Assembly: GCA_039924845.1 (NCBI GenBank) | Contig: JBDTAC010000013.1 | Location: 1 to 53,753 of the forward strand | Direction of reading: 5' to 3' | From: Bacteroidia bacterium | GTDB lineage: Bacteria > Bacteroidota > Bacteroidia > DATLTG01 | DNA: 53,753 bases | Position numbers and translations under genes: made by a program | The notes under the pieces: generated by a model | What the model saw: only the letters and a program-made list of their open reading frames with translations | What the model was told of the DNA's origin: nothing | Databases searched by the model: none | Part shown: in pieces, positions 33,291-41,490 of the stretch | Position numbering within the stretch: position 1 is the first letter of the stretch | How the letters are laid out: every line of letters starts with the position of its first letter

Positions 33291-33726
33291 CCCTTTTTTT
33301 CTGAAAAAAATCTCTGAGCAATTGTGCGCATTTAGGCTCTAAGATACCTGATTTAACAATAGTTTTCGGATGAAAAATATTTTTTTTGATCGTAGAAAAT
33401 CCTCTTTTTTCATCCGATGCGCCGTAGACAACGCCTTTTAGTTGTGTCCAAAATGCGCCACCAGCACACATTACACAAGGTTCTAAGGTTACGTACAAAA
33501 CACATTCTGTTAAATATTTTCCGCCTAAAAACGCAGTAGCACTTGTAAATGCTTGCATTTCGGCATGCGCCGTTACATCGTTTAAACGCTCTGTATAATT
33601 GTGCGCGCGCGCAATAATTTTATTTTCGCAAACAATTACGGCACCAACCGGAACTTCGTCCGCTGTAAAAGCCTTGTGCGCTTCTTTCAGCGCTTCACGC
33701 ATAAAATAATCATCGGTAAAATCCAT
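33277..33726 (-). CDS. tadA: tRNA adenosine(34) deaminase / nucleoside deaminase
   Basis: This 149-residue zinc deaminase has HAEMQAF (His54, Glu56) and PCVMCAGG (Cys84, Cys87), the two halves of the cytidine/deoxycytidylate deaminase metal site. VPVGAVIV precedes them, and the C-terminal region resembles TadA, which makes inosine at the tRNA-Arg wobble position. A guanine deaminase-type relative is possible, but the size and motifs favour TadA. The C-terminal residues Ser-Lys-Asn and the stop codon derive from a dispersed repeat copy. A second AATATT variant is in frame near 33371-33390 (KKNIFHPK). Confidence 0.9.
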   Translation of the reverse strand: MDFTDDYFMREALKEAHKAFTADEVPVGAVIVCENKIIARAHNYTERLNDVTAHAEMQAFTSATAFLGGKYLTECVLYVTLEPCVMCAGGAFWTQLKGVVYGASDEKRGFSTIKKNIFHPKTIVKSGILEPKCAQLLRDFFQKKRASKN

Positions 33727-33798
33727 CGTAAAAATAAATTTTCGTTAAGAAGATACGAATTACGCGAAGTATTTGAGTTTTTCTGCTTTTCGTGATGC

Positions 33799-33818
33799 TC
33801 GAAAAATTATTTTTTCGA
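33799..33818 (-). repeat. Dispersed AT palindrome between two minus-strand genes
   Basis: TCGAAAAATTATTTTTTCGA plus outer CTTCG-like flanks, after the DUF4412 gene stop. This is the canonical gene-aligned orientation. Confidence 0.75.
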
Positions 33819-33836
33819 AGTATCAAAAAACGGAAA

Positions 33837-34481
33837 TTATTTTCCGTCAAATTTTTTGAAATCTTTCGGAACTTCAAACAACGATGCATCCAATGTTTTT
33901 TGGGTTATTTCCGTAACATCCATGCGATTTACTTGTTTGTTATCGGTTATAGTTGTTTCTACGGATGAAAAAGGAAATTCACCTTTTAAGCCAACAATCT
34001 GTTGGATATACACCGAAGATTTATCTTTTCGATTCAATAATTTTAATAATCGGTGAAAGAAATTAAATTTACTTTCCGCAATCCAATACGATATTTGTGT
34101 GTTATCGGTCGTGTTTTTTACCACGTATTCGCGACAATTATAACCCATAATTGCTTTCACGTTTTTGGTTTTTGTAACCACGCAATTTGCATTTACAGAA
34201 GCTGATGCTCCCGCTTTTTTATCCATATACAATTTGCGATCGTAGTTTAACGAAAGCATTGTATTTGCTTTTAAATCCACCAAAAAACTACCGTCCGTTT
34301 TGCCATTTTTATCCAATTCATCAATGCGAACTTTATCTCCTTTTACATAATAAACATAATTTGTATTTGCTAAATCAGTTTGTTTTTGAAATTTGATAAT
34401 ACCTTCAAACGATTGCGCAGAAGCGGTAGAACCAACAAGGATAAACACGAATACAAATAGTTTCAAAAATTTATTTTTCAT
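33837..34481 (-). CDS. DUF4412-like secreted protein
   Basis: This 214-residue protein has a signal peptide (MKNKFLKLFVFVFILVGSTASAQS) and repeating strand blocks: FEGIIKFQKQTDLANTNYVY, YVKGDKVRIDELDKNG, AIMGYNCREYVVKNT, and ISYWIAESKFNFF. This matches the beta-rich DUF4412 family found in Bacteroidota periplasm. No enzymatic motif is visible. The ATG at 34479-34481 directly begins the signal peptide and is favoured over one 51 bases upstream. Confidence 0.82.
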   Translation of the reverse strand: MKNKFLKLFVFVFILVGSTASAQSFEGIIKFQKQTDLANTNYVYYVKGDKVRIDELDKNGKTDGSFLVDLKANTMLSLNYDRKLYMDKKAGASASVNANCVVTKTKNVKAIMGYNCREYVVKNTTDNTQISYWIAESKFNFFHRLLKLLNRKDKSSVYIQQIVGLKGEFPFSSVETTITDNKQVNRMDVTEITQKTLDASLFEVPKDFKKFDGK

Positions 34482-34503
34482 GATAGTTTTTTTTGTTGAG
34501 CGA

Positions 34504-34532
34504 TAAAAATAACATTTTTTTATGAGATGCAA
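34504..34532 (-). promoter_or_regulatory. Candidate promoter of the DUF4412 gene
   Basis: Minus-strand TTG (34530-34532), 18 bases, then TATTTTTA (34504-34511), one base from TAnnTTTG, 22 bases before the ATG. Confidence 0.35.
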
Positions 34533-34557
34533 ATTTTAAGCATTGATTTGCGTTGTA

Positions 34558-34574
34558 TCAAAAAAATAATTTTA
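34558..34574 (+). repeat. Dispersed AT palindrome directly before the yraN start
   Basis: TCAAAAAAATAATTTTA runs into the yraN ATG (34574), so the element forms the immediate leader, as for plsC and trhO. Confidence 0.6.
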
Positions 34575-34936
34575 TGGCAGCGCACAATATAACCGGAAAA
34601 CAAGGCGAACAATTAGCGAGTAGTTTTCTGGAAGCAAAAGAATACGAAATCTTAGAAAAAAATTGGCATTTTAAAAATGCGGAAATAGATATTATTGCGC
34701 GTTCTAAAAATGTATTGATAATTGCGGAAGTAAAAACGCGCAGCAGCAATTATTTCGGCGAGCCAGAAACGTGGGTAACGCGCGAAAAACAACGCTTATT
34801 AATAAAAGCTGCCGCGGCTTATATCGAAAAAAATAATTTAGATATAGAAGTTCGTTTTGATATTATTTCCGTGTTGATGAACGGAGAACAAGCAAAAATA
34901 AATCACATCGAATCGGCGTTTTATGCCTTGAGATAA
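34574..34936 (+). CDS. yraN: YraN family (UPF0102) endonuclease-like protein
   Basis: This 120-residue protein has the compact nuclease-like fold of UPF0102: GKQGEQLASSFLEAKEYEI, then NAEIDIIARSKNVLIIAEVK. The Glu, Asp, Glu and Lys of EIDI...EVK form a PD-(D/E)XK-like site, followed by KTRSSNYFG. Members are thought to act in DNA processing, but the biological role is unsettled. The ATG at 34574 is preferred because the family begins at HNITGKQGEQLA; a frame extending from a TTG is less likely. A partial repeat variant is in frame at 34824-34840 (IEKNNLD). It lies 60 bases before the pseudouridine synthase gene. Confidence 0.88.
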   Translation: MAAHNITGKQGEQLASSFLEAKEYEILEKNWHFKNAEIDIIARSKNVLIIAEVKTRSSNYFGEPETWVTREKQRLLIKAAAAYIEKNNLDIEVRFDIISVLMNGEQAKINHIESAFYALR

Positions 34937-34968
34937 AAGAAAATTCGTCAAAATCCCTCTAAAATCCT

Positions 34969-34976
34969 TACTTTCG
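34969..34976 (+). promoter_or_regulatory. Possible -7 box for the pseudouridine synthase gene
   Basis: TACTTTCG is one base from TAnnTTTG and the same octamer as before the SDR gene, 20 bases before the ATG at 34997. No TTG at proper spacing. Confidence 0.3.
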
Positions 34977-34996
34977 CGTAAATTTTAGTAAATACC

Positions 34997-36466
34997 ATGA
35001 TAAGACGTCCGAATAAAAAAGGAAAACCCGCTGAGAAAAGAGATTTTTCGCCGCGCGAAGGAGATTCAGAAAAAAGAAGTTTCGGTGGAGACGATCGCAA
35101 AAGTTTTGGCGAGAAAAAAAGTTTCACCCCACGTGAACGTGATGGAGAAAAAAGAAGTTTTGGCAGCGATGATCGTAAAAAGTTTGGCGAGAAAAAAAGT
35201 TTCACCCCACGTGAACGTGATGGAGAAAAAAGAAGTTTCGGTGGAGATGATCGTAAAAGCTTTGGCGAGAAAAAAAGGTTCACGCCACGCGAGCGTGACG
35301 GAGAAAAAAGAAGTTTTGGTGGAGATGATCGTAAAAAGTTTGGCGAGAAAAAAAGTTTCACGCCACGTGAACGTGATGGAGAAAAAAGAAGTTTTGGTGG
35401 AGATGATCGTAAAAAGTTTGGTGAGAAAAAAGGTTTTACGCCACGCGAACGTGATGGAGAAAAAAGAAGTTTCGGTGGCGATGATCGTAAAAAGTTTGGT
35501 GAGAAAAAAAGTTTTACGCCACGCGAAGTCGACGATGATAACGAGCGCAGCGAAAACACCGGAGAAAAAAAATATTTTGCGACGCACGGAAAAAGAAATA
35601 ACGACAAATACGATTTAGAAGACAATCACCGCAAAACATACGAGGAAAAAACACGCATTGCTTCGGATGGAAAACCTTTGCGTGAGGAATTAAAAAAATC
35701 CGTGAAAACAAAAAAAGCGGTAGAAAAAGATTTCGCTGAAGTGAACAAAGAACTCGGGTTGATTCGTTTGAATAAATACATTGCGAATGCAGGCGTTTGC
35801 TCACGCAGAGAAGCGGATCAAATGATTGCGACAGGCGTGGTTTCGGTAAACGGAAAAATAATTACCGAAATGGGATTTCGTGTAAAGGCTACAGATATTG
35901 TAAATTACGGCGGACAAACACTTCGACACGAAAAAAATGTGTATCTTTTGTTGAACAAACCGAAAGATTTTATCACGACCGTGGAAGATGCAAGAGGTCG
36001 TAGAACAGTAATGGAATTGGTACAAGGAGCTTGTAACGAACGTATTTATCCAGTTGGAAGATTGGATAGAAATACGACAGGATTGTTGATGTTTACCAAC
36101 GATGGTGAAATGACGGATCGCTTGACACATCCGCGTTACGGCATCAAAAAAATATATCACGTTACCTTGGATCAAAATGTAGCGCGCGAAGACATCGATA
36201 AAATTTCGGAAGGAATAGAGCTGGAAGATGGATTTATCAAGGCAGATGAGATTAGTTACGTAGATGGCGCGAAAGACGAAATTGGAATTGAAATACATTC
36301 TGGAAGAAACCGAATTATCAGAAGGATTTTTGAAACACTTGGCTACAAAGTTTTGAGATTGGATCGTGTTTATTTTGGTGGACTCACAAAAAAAAATCTT
36401 CCGAAAGGCAGATGGCGATTGCTTACCGAGCAAGAAATTATTATGCTAAAAATGGTCCCTAAATAA
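34997..36466 (+). CDS. RsuA/RluB-family pseudouridine synthase with long basic repeat N-terminus
   Basis: This 489-residue protein has two parts. Residues 1-177 are a low-complexity, Lys/Arg/Gly/Asp-rich tail made largely of near-identical 26-residue units (GEKKSFTPRERDGEKRSFGG plus DDRKSF or DDRKKF), likely disordered and RNA-binding. From about residue 250 follow an S4 RNA-binding domain (IRLNKYIANAGVCSRREADQ) and the catalytic domain with VYLLLNKPKDFITTVED and PVGRLDRNTTGLLMF containing the catalytic Asp. It ends in RNRIIRRIFETLGYKV. It modifies uridines in ribosomal RNA, and the RluB-like branch is likeliest. The repeat tract is discussed separately. It is followed after 10 bases by the AsmA-like gene. 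Confidence 0.93.
   Translation: MIRRPNKKGKPAEKRDFSPREGDSEKRSFGGDDRKSFGEKKSFTPRERDGEKRSFGSDDRKKFGEKKSFTPRERDGEKRSFGGDDRKSFGEKKRFTPRERDGEKRSFGGDDRKKFGEKKSFTPRERDGEKRSFGGDDRKKFGEKKGFTPRERDGEKRSFGGDDRKKFGEKKSFTPREVDDDNERSENTGEKKYFATHGKRNNDKYDLEDNHRKTYEEKTRIASDGKPLREELKKSVKTKKAVEKDFAEVNKELGLIRLNKYIANAGVCSRREADQMIATGVVSVNGKIITEMGFRVKATDIVNYGGQTLRHEKNVYLLLNKPKDFITTVEDARGRRTVMELVQGACNERIYPVGRLDRNTTGLLMFTNDGEMTDRLTHPRYGIKKIYHVTLDQNVAREDIDKISEGIELEDGFIKADEISYVDGAKDEIGIEIHSGRNRIIRRIFETLGYKVLRLDRVYFGGLTKKNLPKGRWRLLTEQEIIMLKMVPK
35108..35497 (+). repeat. 78-bp tandem repeat inside the pseudouridine synthase gene
   Basis: Five near-perfect 78-bp (26-codon) units run in frame here, with a degenerate partial unit before (from about 35042) and another after (to about 35527). 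The differences are mostly synonymous or single-residue (Ser/Lys/Gly changes), pointing to recent amplification. Long shadow frames open on both strands are a result of this periodicity. Confidence 0.92.
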
Positions 36467-36476
36467 AAAATCTTCG

Positions 36477-39095
36477 ATGCGATTTTTAAAAATCACAGGA
36501 ATTATTTTTTTAAGCATTTTCCTTTTAGGTGTGATTGGTGGTTTTGTCATCGTTCATTTTTATCAGAACGAAGTAAAAACACTGGTCGTTGCGCAAGTCA
36601 ATAAAAATTTAAACACGCAAGTAATTGTGGATGCGAAAGACATTCACTTTTCTGTTTTCAGTAGCTTTCCCTATGCATCCGTGGAGTTTAATAATGTGAA
36701 AGCATTGGATGCTTGGGACGAACCCATAAAAGACACGCTTTTTAAAGCCAAAACTATTTCTTTAGAATTTAATTTGATGGATGTTTTTCATAAAAAATAT
36801 GCTGTCGAAAAACTGAACATTAACGGTATTCAACTCAATATTCGCATCAACGAAAAAGGAGAAAACAATTATCATTTTTGGAAAACAGCTTCTGATTCAA
36901 CTGCGATAAAAGACACTACAAAAAATAATTTTTCATTTGCCTTAAATAAAATAAGCATTAAAAATGCGGAGGTAAAATATCTCAATAAATTCAATCAATC
37001 GGATTGTGAATTTTTATTGAAAAATTTTACGTTAAGTGGTAAATTTAGCACAGATAAGTATGACTTGGAAACCGGCATTTCTGGACTTGTTCACAAAATG
37101 ACTTTCGATAATAAAAATTATTTAAAAGAAGAGCCTGTTAATGTAAAACTTTCCTTGTTTGTAGATAATAAAACGCAAACGTACAATATAAAAGCCGGTG
37201 AAATTTCTTTGTCGAAATTGACGATGGATGTATTCGGATCGCTCGTAAATACACCGACAGAAGGCATCGCTGATTTTTTAATACAAGGTAAAAATATGGA
37301 CATTCAATCGGCTTTGTCCTTAATGCCTACGCAGGTAAAAAAATACATGAATCGTTACAAAAGCAACGGCGATTTTTATTTCAAATTACAAGTAAAAGGT
37401 CCGATTGGACACGCTGTTTGGCCTGATATGAGTGCAACTTTCGGAATTAATGAAGGAAAAATTTCCGTAGAAAAATCTTCCTTGGCTTTGAAGAATGTGA
37501 ATTTGCAGGGAGCGTTTTCATCTCAACAAGGAAAAACGCCGCAAAAAACGGTTCTTTCGATTAATCAATTTTCTGCCGAATTAAATGGCGGAAATATCAA
37601 TGGCTCTTTTCACATTCATAATTTTAATGATCCCGTTTATAACGTGAATGCAAATGCGAACATTAGTTTGGATGCGCTGCATCAATTTATTCCGATGGAT
37701 ACGGTGGAAAGCATGAGCGGAAATTTAAAAGTTTCGATTATTTACAACGGAAAATTAAAGAGTTCGGAAAATTATTATTCTGATGTTTCTTCGGCTACGA
37801 CTGCTTCTGGGACAGTTATGCTGAGCAATGCTTCTGTGCGCCTCAAAAATAATACTTTGCATTTTGATAATATCAACGGTAATTTTTCTGTCAATAATAA
37901 TGATTTACTTATCAATGATTTTTCTGGAATTATTTCGGGAAGTGATTTTGATTTAAAAGGTACTTTGAAAAATATTTTTCCATACTTGTTTGTGAAAAAT
38001 CAAACCGTAACGGCTGATGCCACGCTCCATTCAAACAAATTAGATTTGAACGAATTTCTTGAAAATAAAAATGAAGAAAGCAAAAAAGATACGCCCAAAT
38101 ACAATTTGCATTTCAGTAAAAACATAGCGTTTACGCTGAACACAAGCATTCAACATTTTGTTTTTAGGAAAGTGGACGCCACCAATGTACGTGGTGTTTT
38201 TCGTTTGCAAAACCAACAACTTACGGTGGATAGCGTTTCGTTAAATACGATGGATGGCTCGGTAACATTGTCGAACGGAATTATTGATGCTTCGCAAAAA
38301 GGTAAAATCATAACAAGTTGCAACGCTCAATTGACGAATTTAAACATCACAAAAATGTTTTCTGAGATGGGAAATTTCGGACAAGAAATTATTAAAGACG
38401 ACAACCTAAAAGGTACAGCCAATGCGGATATTCAGTTTGTTGCGGAATGGACGCCTGCTTTAGTTATTTTGGAAAATACAATTTATCTCCACAGTAATTT
38501 TACCATTCAAGATGGAGAATTAATCCATTTTAAACCGATGCAATCCATGTCGAAATTTATTCGTTTATCCGAATTGGAAGACATTAAATTTTCCACTTTA
38601 CAAAATCAAATTGTGATAAAAGATCGCAAAATTAGTATTCCGCAAATGGATATTAATTCCAGCGTCCTCAATGTGAGTGGCTCTGGTACGCACACATTTG
38701 ACAATGCCATTGATTACAAAGCAAAATTTTTATTGAGTGATTTGCTTGCCGCGAAATTTAAACGGAATAAAAAGCCTACGGATAATTTTGGGGAAGAAGA
38801 AAACGACGAAAGTGGAAAAACAGCTTTGTTTATTTCCATGACGGGGACGGTAAATAATCCGATTATTAAATACGATACGAAAGGTGCTTTGCAAAAAATA
38901 AAACAAGATTTGAAAGTCGAAAAAACAGATCTAAAATCCATTTTGAAAAAAGAATTTGGCTTGTTTAAAAAAGATACGACGCTAAACAATTCCGACAAAA
39001 CACCTAAAAAAACAACCTTCAAAGTAATTTGGGATGGAAATAAAAAAGCAGCTATTCCAGCAGATACCGCTGTTGCCAAAGACGATGATTATTAA
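36477..39095 (+). CDS. AsmA-like envelope protein
   Basis: This 872-residue protein has a single N-terminal membrane helix (ITGIIFLSIFLLGVIGGFVI) and a very long periplasmic beta-rich region. It begins VNKNLNTQVIVDAKDIHFSV, FPYASVEFNNVKA, and ends with a typical AsmA C-terminal half (LHLHSNKLDLNEF-like positions near 510-525, then GTANADIQFVAEW). AsmA-like proteins form bridge-like beta-groove structures implicated in phospholipid transfer to the outer membrane and in its biogenesis. A repeat copy is in frame at 36919-36935 (TTKNNFSFAL). It lies 10 bases after the pseudouridine synthase gene. Confidence 0.85.
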   Translation: MRFLKITGIIFLSIFLLGVIGGFVIVHFYQNEVKTLVVAQVNKNLNTQVIVDAKDIHFSVFSSFPYASVEFNNVKALDAWDEPIKDTLFKAKTISLEFNLMDVFHKKYAVEKLNINGIQLNIRINEKGENNYHFWKTASDSTAIKDTTKNNFSFALNKISIKNAEVKYLNKFNQSDCEFLLKNFTLSGKFSTDKYDLETGISGLVHKMTFDNKNYLKEEPVNVKLSLFVDNKTQTYNIKAGEISLSKLTMDVFGSLVNTPTEGIADFLIQGKNMDIQSALSLMPTQVKKYMNRYKSNGDFYFKLQVKGPIGHAVWPDMSATFGINEGKISVEKSSLALKNVNLQGAFSSQQGKTPQKTVLSINQFSAELNGGNINGSFHIHNFNDPVYNVNANANISLDALHQFIPMDTVESMSGNLKVSIIYNGKLKSSENYYSDVSSATTASGTVMLSNASVRLKNNTLHFDNINGNFSVNNNDLLINDFSGIISGSDFDLKGTLKNIFPYLFVKNQTVTADATLHSNKLDLNEFLENKNEESKKDTPKYNLHFSKNIAFTLNTSIQHFVFRKVDATNVRGVFRLQNQQLTVDSVSLNTMDGSVTLSNGIIDASQKGKIITSCNAQLTNLNITKMFSEMGNFGQEIIKDDNLKGTANADIQFVAEWTPALVILENTIYLHSNFTIQDGELIHFKPMQSMSKFIRLSELEDIKFSTLQNQIVIKDRKISIPQMDINSSVLNVSGSGTHTFDNAIDYKAKFLLSDLLAAKFKRNKKPTDNFGEEENDESGKTALFISMTGTVNNPIIKYDTKGALQKIKQDLKVEKTDLKSILKKEFGLFKKDTTLNNSDKTPKKTTFKVIWDGNKKAAIPADTAVAKDDDY

Positions 39096-39108
39096 AGCCT
39101 TTTTTACG

Positions 39109-39129
39109 TTTGAAAAAATAATTTTTCGA
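39109..39129 (+). repeat. Dispersed AT palindrome between AsmA-like and DUF3089 genes
   Basis: TTTGAAAAAATAATTTTTCG with outer TTTG/CGAG flanks lies in the 65-base gap. The DUF3089 gene's first codons (39162-39181) also form a good match to the element. Confidence 0.7.
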
Positions 39130-39160
39130 GACTCATTTTTTTTTATTTTAAAATACCTTC

Positions 39161-40183
39161 ATGAAAAAAATAATTTTTCTGCCCTTATTTTTCGCTTTAT
39201 TTTCGTTGAGTTCTTGCATGTGGATGATTCGTCCGTCAAAAAGTTTTGATGCGTACAAACATCCGGTAGCGCCCGATTACAGCAATCCGAATTGTTGGGC
39301 GGCGCTTCCAACTATAAAAAATGCGTCCGATTCAATTCCGAAAAATAGTGATTTAAAAGACGATCAAAAAAATGCAAAAGCGGATGTGTTTTTTATTTAT
39401 CCAACGTCTTATTTTCGTCGTAAAAATTGGAACGGCGATGTGTATGACAAACACTTAAACAAGCGTACCGACAAGGAATCCATCTATCATCAAGCTTCTG
39501 TTTTTAATGGTAGTTGTCGTATTTATGCGCCGCGTTATCGTCAAGCCACTTTGTATTCTTTTGTAGATACAACAAAAGGAAAACAGCCGCTTGATTTTGC
39601 TTACGAAGATGTGAAAAAAGCATTTCAATATTATTTGGATCATTACAATAATGGCCGACCGATTATCATTGCATCGCACAGCCAAGGCTCATTTCATGCG
39701 CGACGATTGTTGCACGATTTTTTTGAGAATAATCCGAATCTAAGAAAACGTTTGGTTGCCGCATATCTCATTGGCGGAGAAGTCAGAACAGATGATTATG
39801 CAAACATTCCGCCTTGCGATTCGGCTAATCAAATTGGGTGTACCATTGGCTGGAATACCTTAAAATGGGGCATTTCGGGAACTAAACGCGTAAAATATTC
39901 TGGGTTACTTTGTGTGAATCCCTTGACGTGGAAGCGTGACACGGCTTATGCCGGAAGAGAAAAAAATATAGGCGGTGTTCCGATTTCTTTCAAGCGAATT
40001 GATAAAAATGTGTGCGATGCGGAATGTTCTAACGGAAAATTATGGATTCACAACCCACGCAAAGCAGGATATCCAAGCCTTTTCGGATATTATCACATTG
40101 TGGATTACGGACTTTTTTACATAAACATTCGTGAAAACGTACAAGCGCGAATCAAAAATTATTTTTTGGAGACAGGAAAATAA
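39161..40183 (+). CDS. DUF3089 lipoprotein, alpha/beta-hydrolase-like
   Basis: This 340-residue protein has a lipobox (LFSLSSC, Cys19). A region with the DUF3089 landmarks follows: ADVFFIYPTSYF, SCRIYAPRYRQATLYSF, a nucleophile elbow PIIIASHSQGSFHARRLL (Ser in GHSQG-like SHSQG), and RLVAAYLIGGE. These suggest a hydrolase-fold esterase/lipase-like protein in the periplasm or on the surface; the substrate is unknown. The first codons MKKIIFL form a copy of the dispersed repeat (39162-39181), and the end contains another reading KNYFLE (40152-40170). Confidence 0.88.
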   Translation: MKKIIFLPLFFALFSLSSCMWMIRPSKSFDAYKHPVAPDYSNPNCWAALPTIKNASDSIPKNSDLKDDQKNAKADVFFIYPTSYFRRKNWNGDVYDKHLNKRTDKESIYHQASVFNGSCRIYAPRYRQATLYSFVDTTKGKQPLDFAYEDVKKAFQYYLDHYNNGRPIIIASHSQGSFHARRLLHDFFENNPNLRKRLVAAYLIGGEVRTDDYANIPPCDSANQIGCTIGWNTLKWGISGTKRVKYSGLLCVNPLTWKRDTAYAGREKNIGGVPISFKRIDKNVCDAECSNGKLWIHNPRKAGYPSLFGYYHIVDYGLFYINIRENVQARIKNYFLETGK

Positions 40184-40187
40184 GTCG

Positions 40188-40209
40188 TTTGAAAAATTAT
40201 TTTTTCAAA
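40188..40209 (-). repeat. Dispersed AT palindrome between convergent genes
   Basis: TTTGAAAAATTATTTTTTCA plus a final AA lies just after the DUF3089 stop and before the OmpA lipoprotein gene end. It may terminate one or both. Confidence 0.75.
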
Positions 40210-40268
40210 TATTCAATTTTCTAACTTTTAAACTTGGAACTTAAAAACTTTCGAACTTAGAGCCCAGT

Positions 40269-41255
40269 TTAATTATTGTTCAGCACTTTAAACAATTCGT
40301 CCAATTTCGGAGTAAGAATAATATCCGTTCTTCTGTTTTTCGCTCTGCCCTCAGAAGTATTGGTACTATCCACCGGGTTGTATTCGCCACAACCAGCTGC
40401 AGTAAGATGGGCTGGATCAACACCTGAATTTTTCAATAAAATTTTCACAACAGAAGTAGCACGCATCACGCTCAAATCCCAATTGTCTTTGATATCGCCT
40501 CTGCCTTTCATCGGCACGTTGTCGGTATTTCCTTCCACCATTATGTTGATGTCTTGATTTTGTGCCAACACTTTTGCCAATGTTTGCAAAGCATCTATGC
40601 CTTTTGATTCCACTTGCGTGCTGCCCGAAGCGAACAATAAACTTTCGTCCAAGGAAACATAAATTTTCCCATTTTTCTCGGTTACGGTCAATCCTTTATT
40701 TTCAAATCCGAGCAAGGCGTCCGACACTTTTTTCTTCAAATCTTGCACCGCTTGATCTTTTTGTTTCAACACTAATTCCAATTCGTTTACGCGTGCTTCA
40801 CGTTTTTGAAGTTCGATGGTTAATGAATCCAAATTGTGTTTTTCGGCATTTAATTGATCTTGTTTTTTCAATAATTCTTCTTGCGTGCTTTGCAATTGTC
40901 CGGAAAGTTGTTTGGTATCGGATAAATTTCCAGCAAGTAATTGATTGTATTTGGATAATAATTCTTCGTTGATCTCATTTAATTTATCGTATTTCTGAGT
41001 GGTTTCGCGATAACTATTTCCCATGATGGAAGTGTCATTCTGCAAGCCTTTGATATCGGTTGTGTTATGCGCAATTTGATCTTTCATGTCTGCATTTTTC
41101 GATTGACAATCTTGATCCGTTGCTTTTAACGCAGCCAATTCACTTTCACAACTTTGGCGTTTCGCTTGTTCTTCCTGCAATTTTTTTTGCGGAACGCAAG
41201 AAAAAATAGTAGCCGTTAGTATGAATAGAAGGCAAATTTTATAGGCAATGCGCAT
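40269..41255 (-). CDS. OmpA-family lipoprotein with coiled coil
   Basis: This 328-residue protein has a lipoprotein signal (MRIAYKICLLFILTATIFSC, Cys20). A long Gln/Glu/Lys-rich coiled coil covers about 25-190 (KLQEEQAKRQSCESELAALK to VLKQKDQAVQDLKKKV). An OmpA peptidoglycan-binding domain ends the protein (INIMVEGNTDNVPMKG, NWDLSVMRATSVVKILL, RAKNRRTDIILTP). The architecture is like a spacer linking outer membrane to cell wall. The ATG at 41253-41255 was chosen because it opens the lipoprotein signal; a longer upstream frame exists. Confidence 0.9.
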   Translation of the reverse strand: MRIAYKICLLFILTATIFSCVPQKKLQEEQAKRQSCESELAALKATDQDCQSKNADMKDQIAHNTTDIKGLQNDTSIMGNSYRETTQKYDKLNEINEELLSKYNQLLAGNLSDTKQLSGQLQSTQEELLKKQDQLNAEKHNLDSLTIELQKREARVNELELVLKQKDQAVQDLKKKVSDALLGFENKGLTVTEKNGKIYVSLDESLLFASGSTQVESKGIDALQTLAKVLAQNQDINIMVEGNTDNVPMKGRGDIKDNWDLSVMRATSVVKILLKNSGVDPAHLTAAGCGEYNPVDSTNTSEGRAKNRRTDIILTPKLDELFKVLNNN

Positions 41256-41376
41256 GGCTTTTATTTTTAGAATGAATTTGGTAAACGGAAAATATATGCA
41301 AAGAAACGCTTTCTGCATCAGTAAAGCGCAAGAAAAACAATATTGTATCAACAGTTAAAAGTTAATAAACTACATT

Positions 41377-41398
41377 CCGAAAAATTATTTTTTCAAAG
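41377..41398 (-). repeat. Dispersed AT palindrome in the divergent gap
   Basis: CCGAAAAATTATTTTTTCAA, followed after 19 bases by the -7 box of DUF4271 and then another copy. Confidence 0.75.
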
Positions 41399-41417
41399 CC
41401 TCCTTTTTCCATTTGTA

Positions 41418-41425
41418 TATCTTTG
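41418..41425 (+). promoter_or_regulatory. Possible -7 box for the DUF4271 gene
   Basis: TATCTTTG matches TAnnTTTG exactly. It lies between two copies of the dispersed repeat (41377-41398 and 41449-41468). No TTG at 17-23 bases. Confidence 0.35.
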
Positions 41426-41448
41426 TGTTTGTAGCGCAAGGATTTTTA

Positions 41449-41468
41449 CAAAAAAATAATTTTTGCAG
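41449..41468 (+). repeat. Dispersed AT palindrome in the DUF4271 leader
   Basis: CAAAAAAATAATTTTTGCAG lies between the putative transcription start and the ATG at 41491. Confidence 0.65.
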
Positions 41469-41490
41469 AAATTTTATTGCCGTTTTATCC

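Noticed and set aside
35108-35497. CRISPR array
   Set aside because: The repeats are directly tandem with no unique spacers and encode a continuous protein in frame; no cas genes are present.
34948-35625. Long minus-strand frame (225 residues, Ser/Phe/Pro-rich repeats) opposite the pseudouridine synthase, and other long frames across the same tract
   Set aside because: They are mirror readings of the 78-bp periodic repeat, which keeps several frames open at once. They show no domain or initiation context, and the plus-strand protein has clear S4 and catalytic domains.
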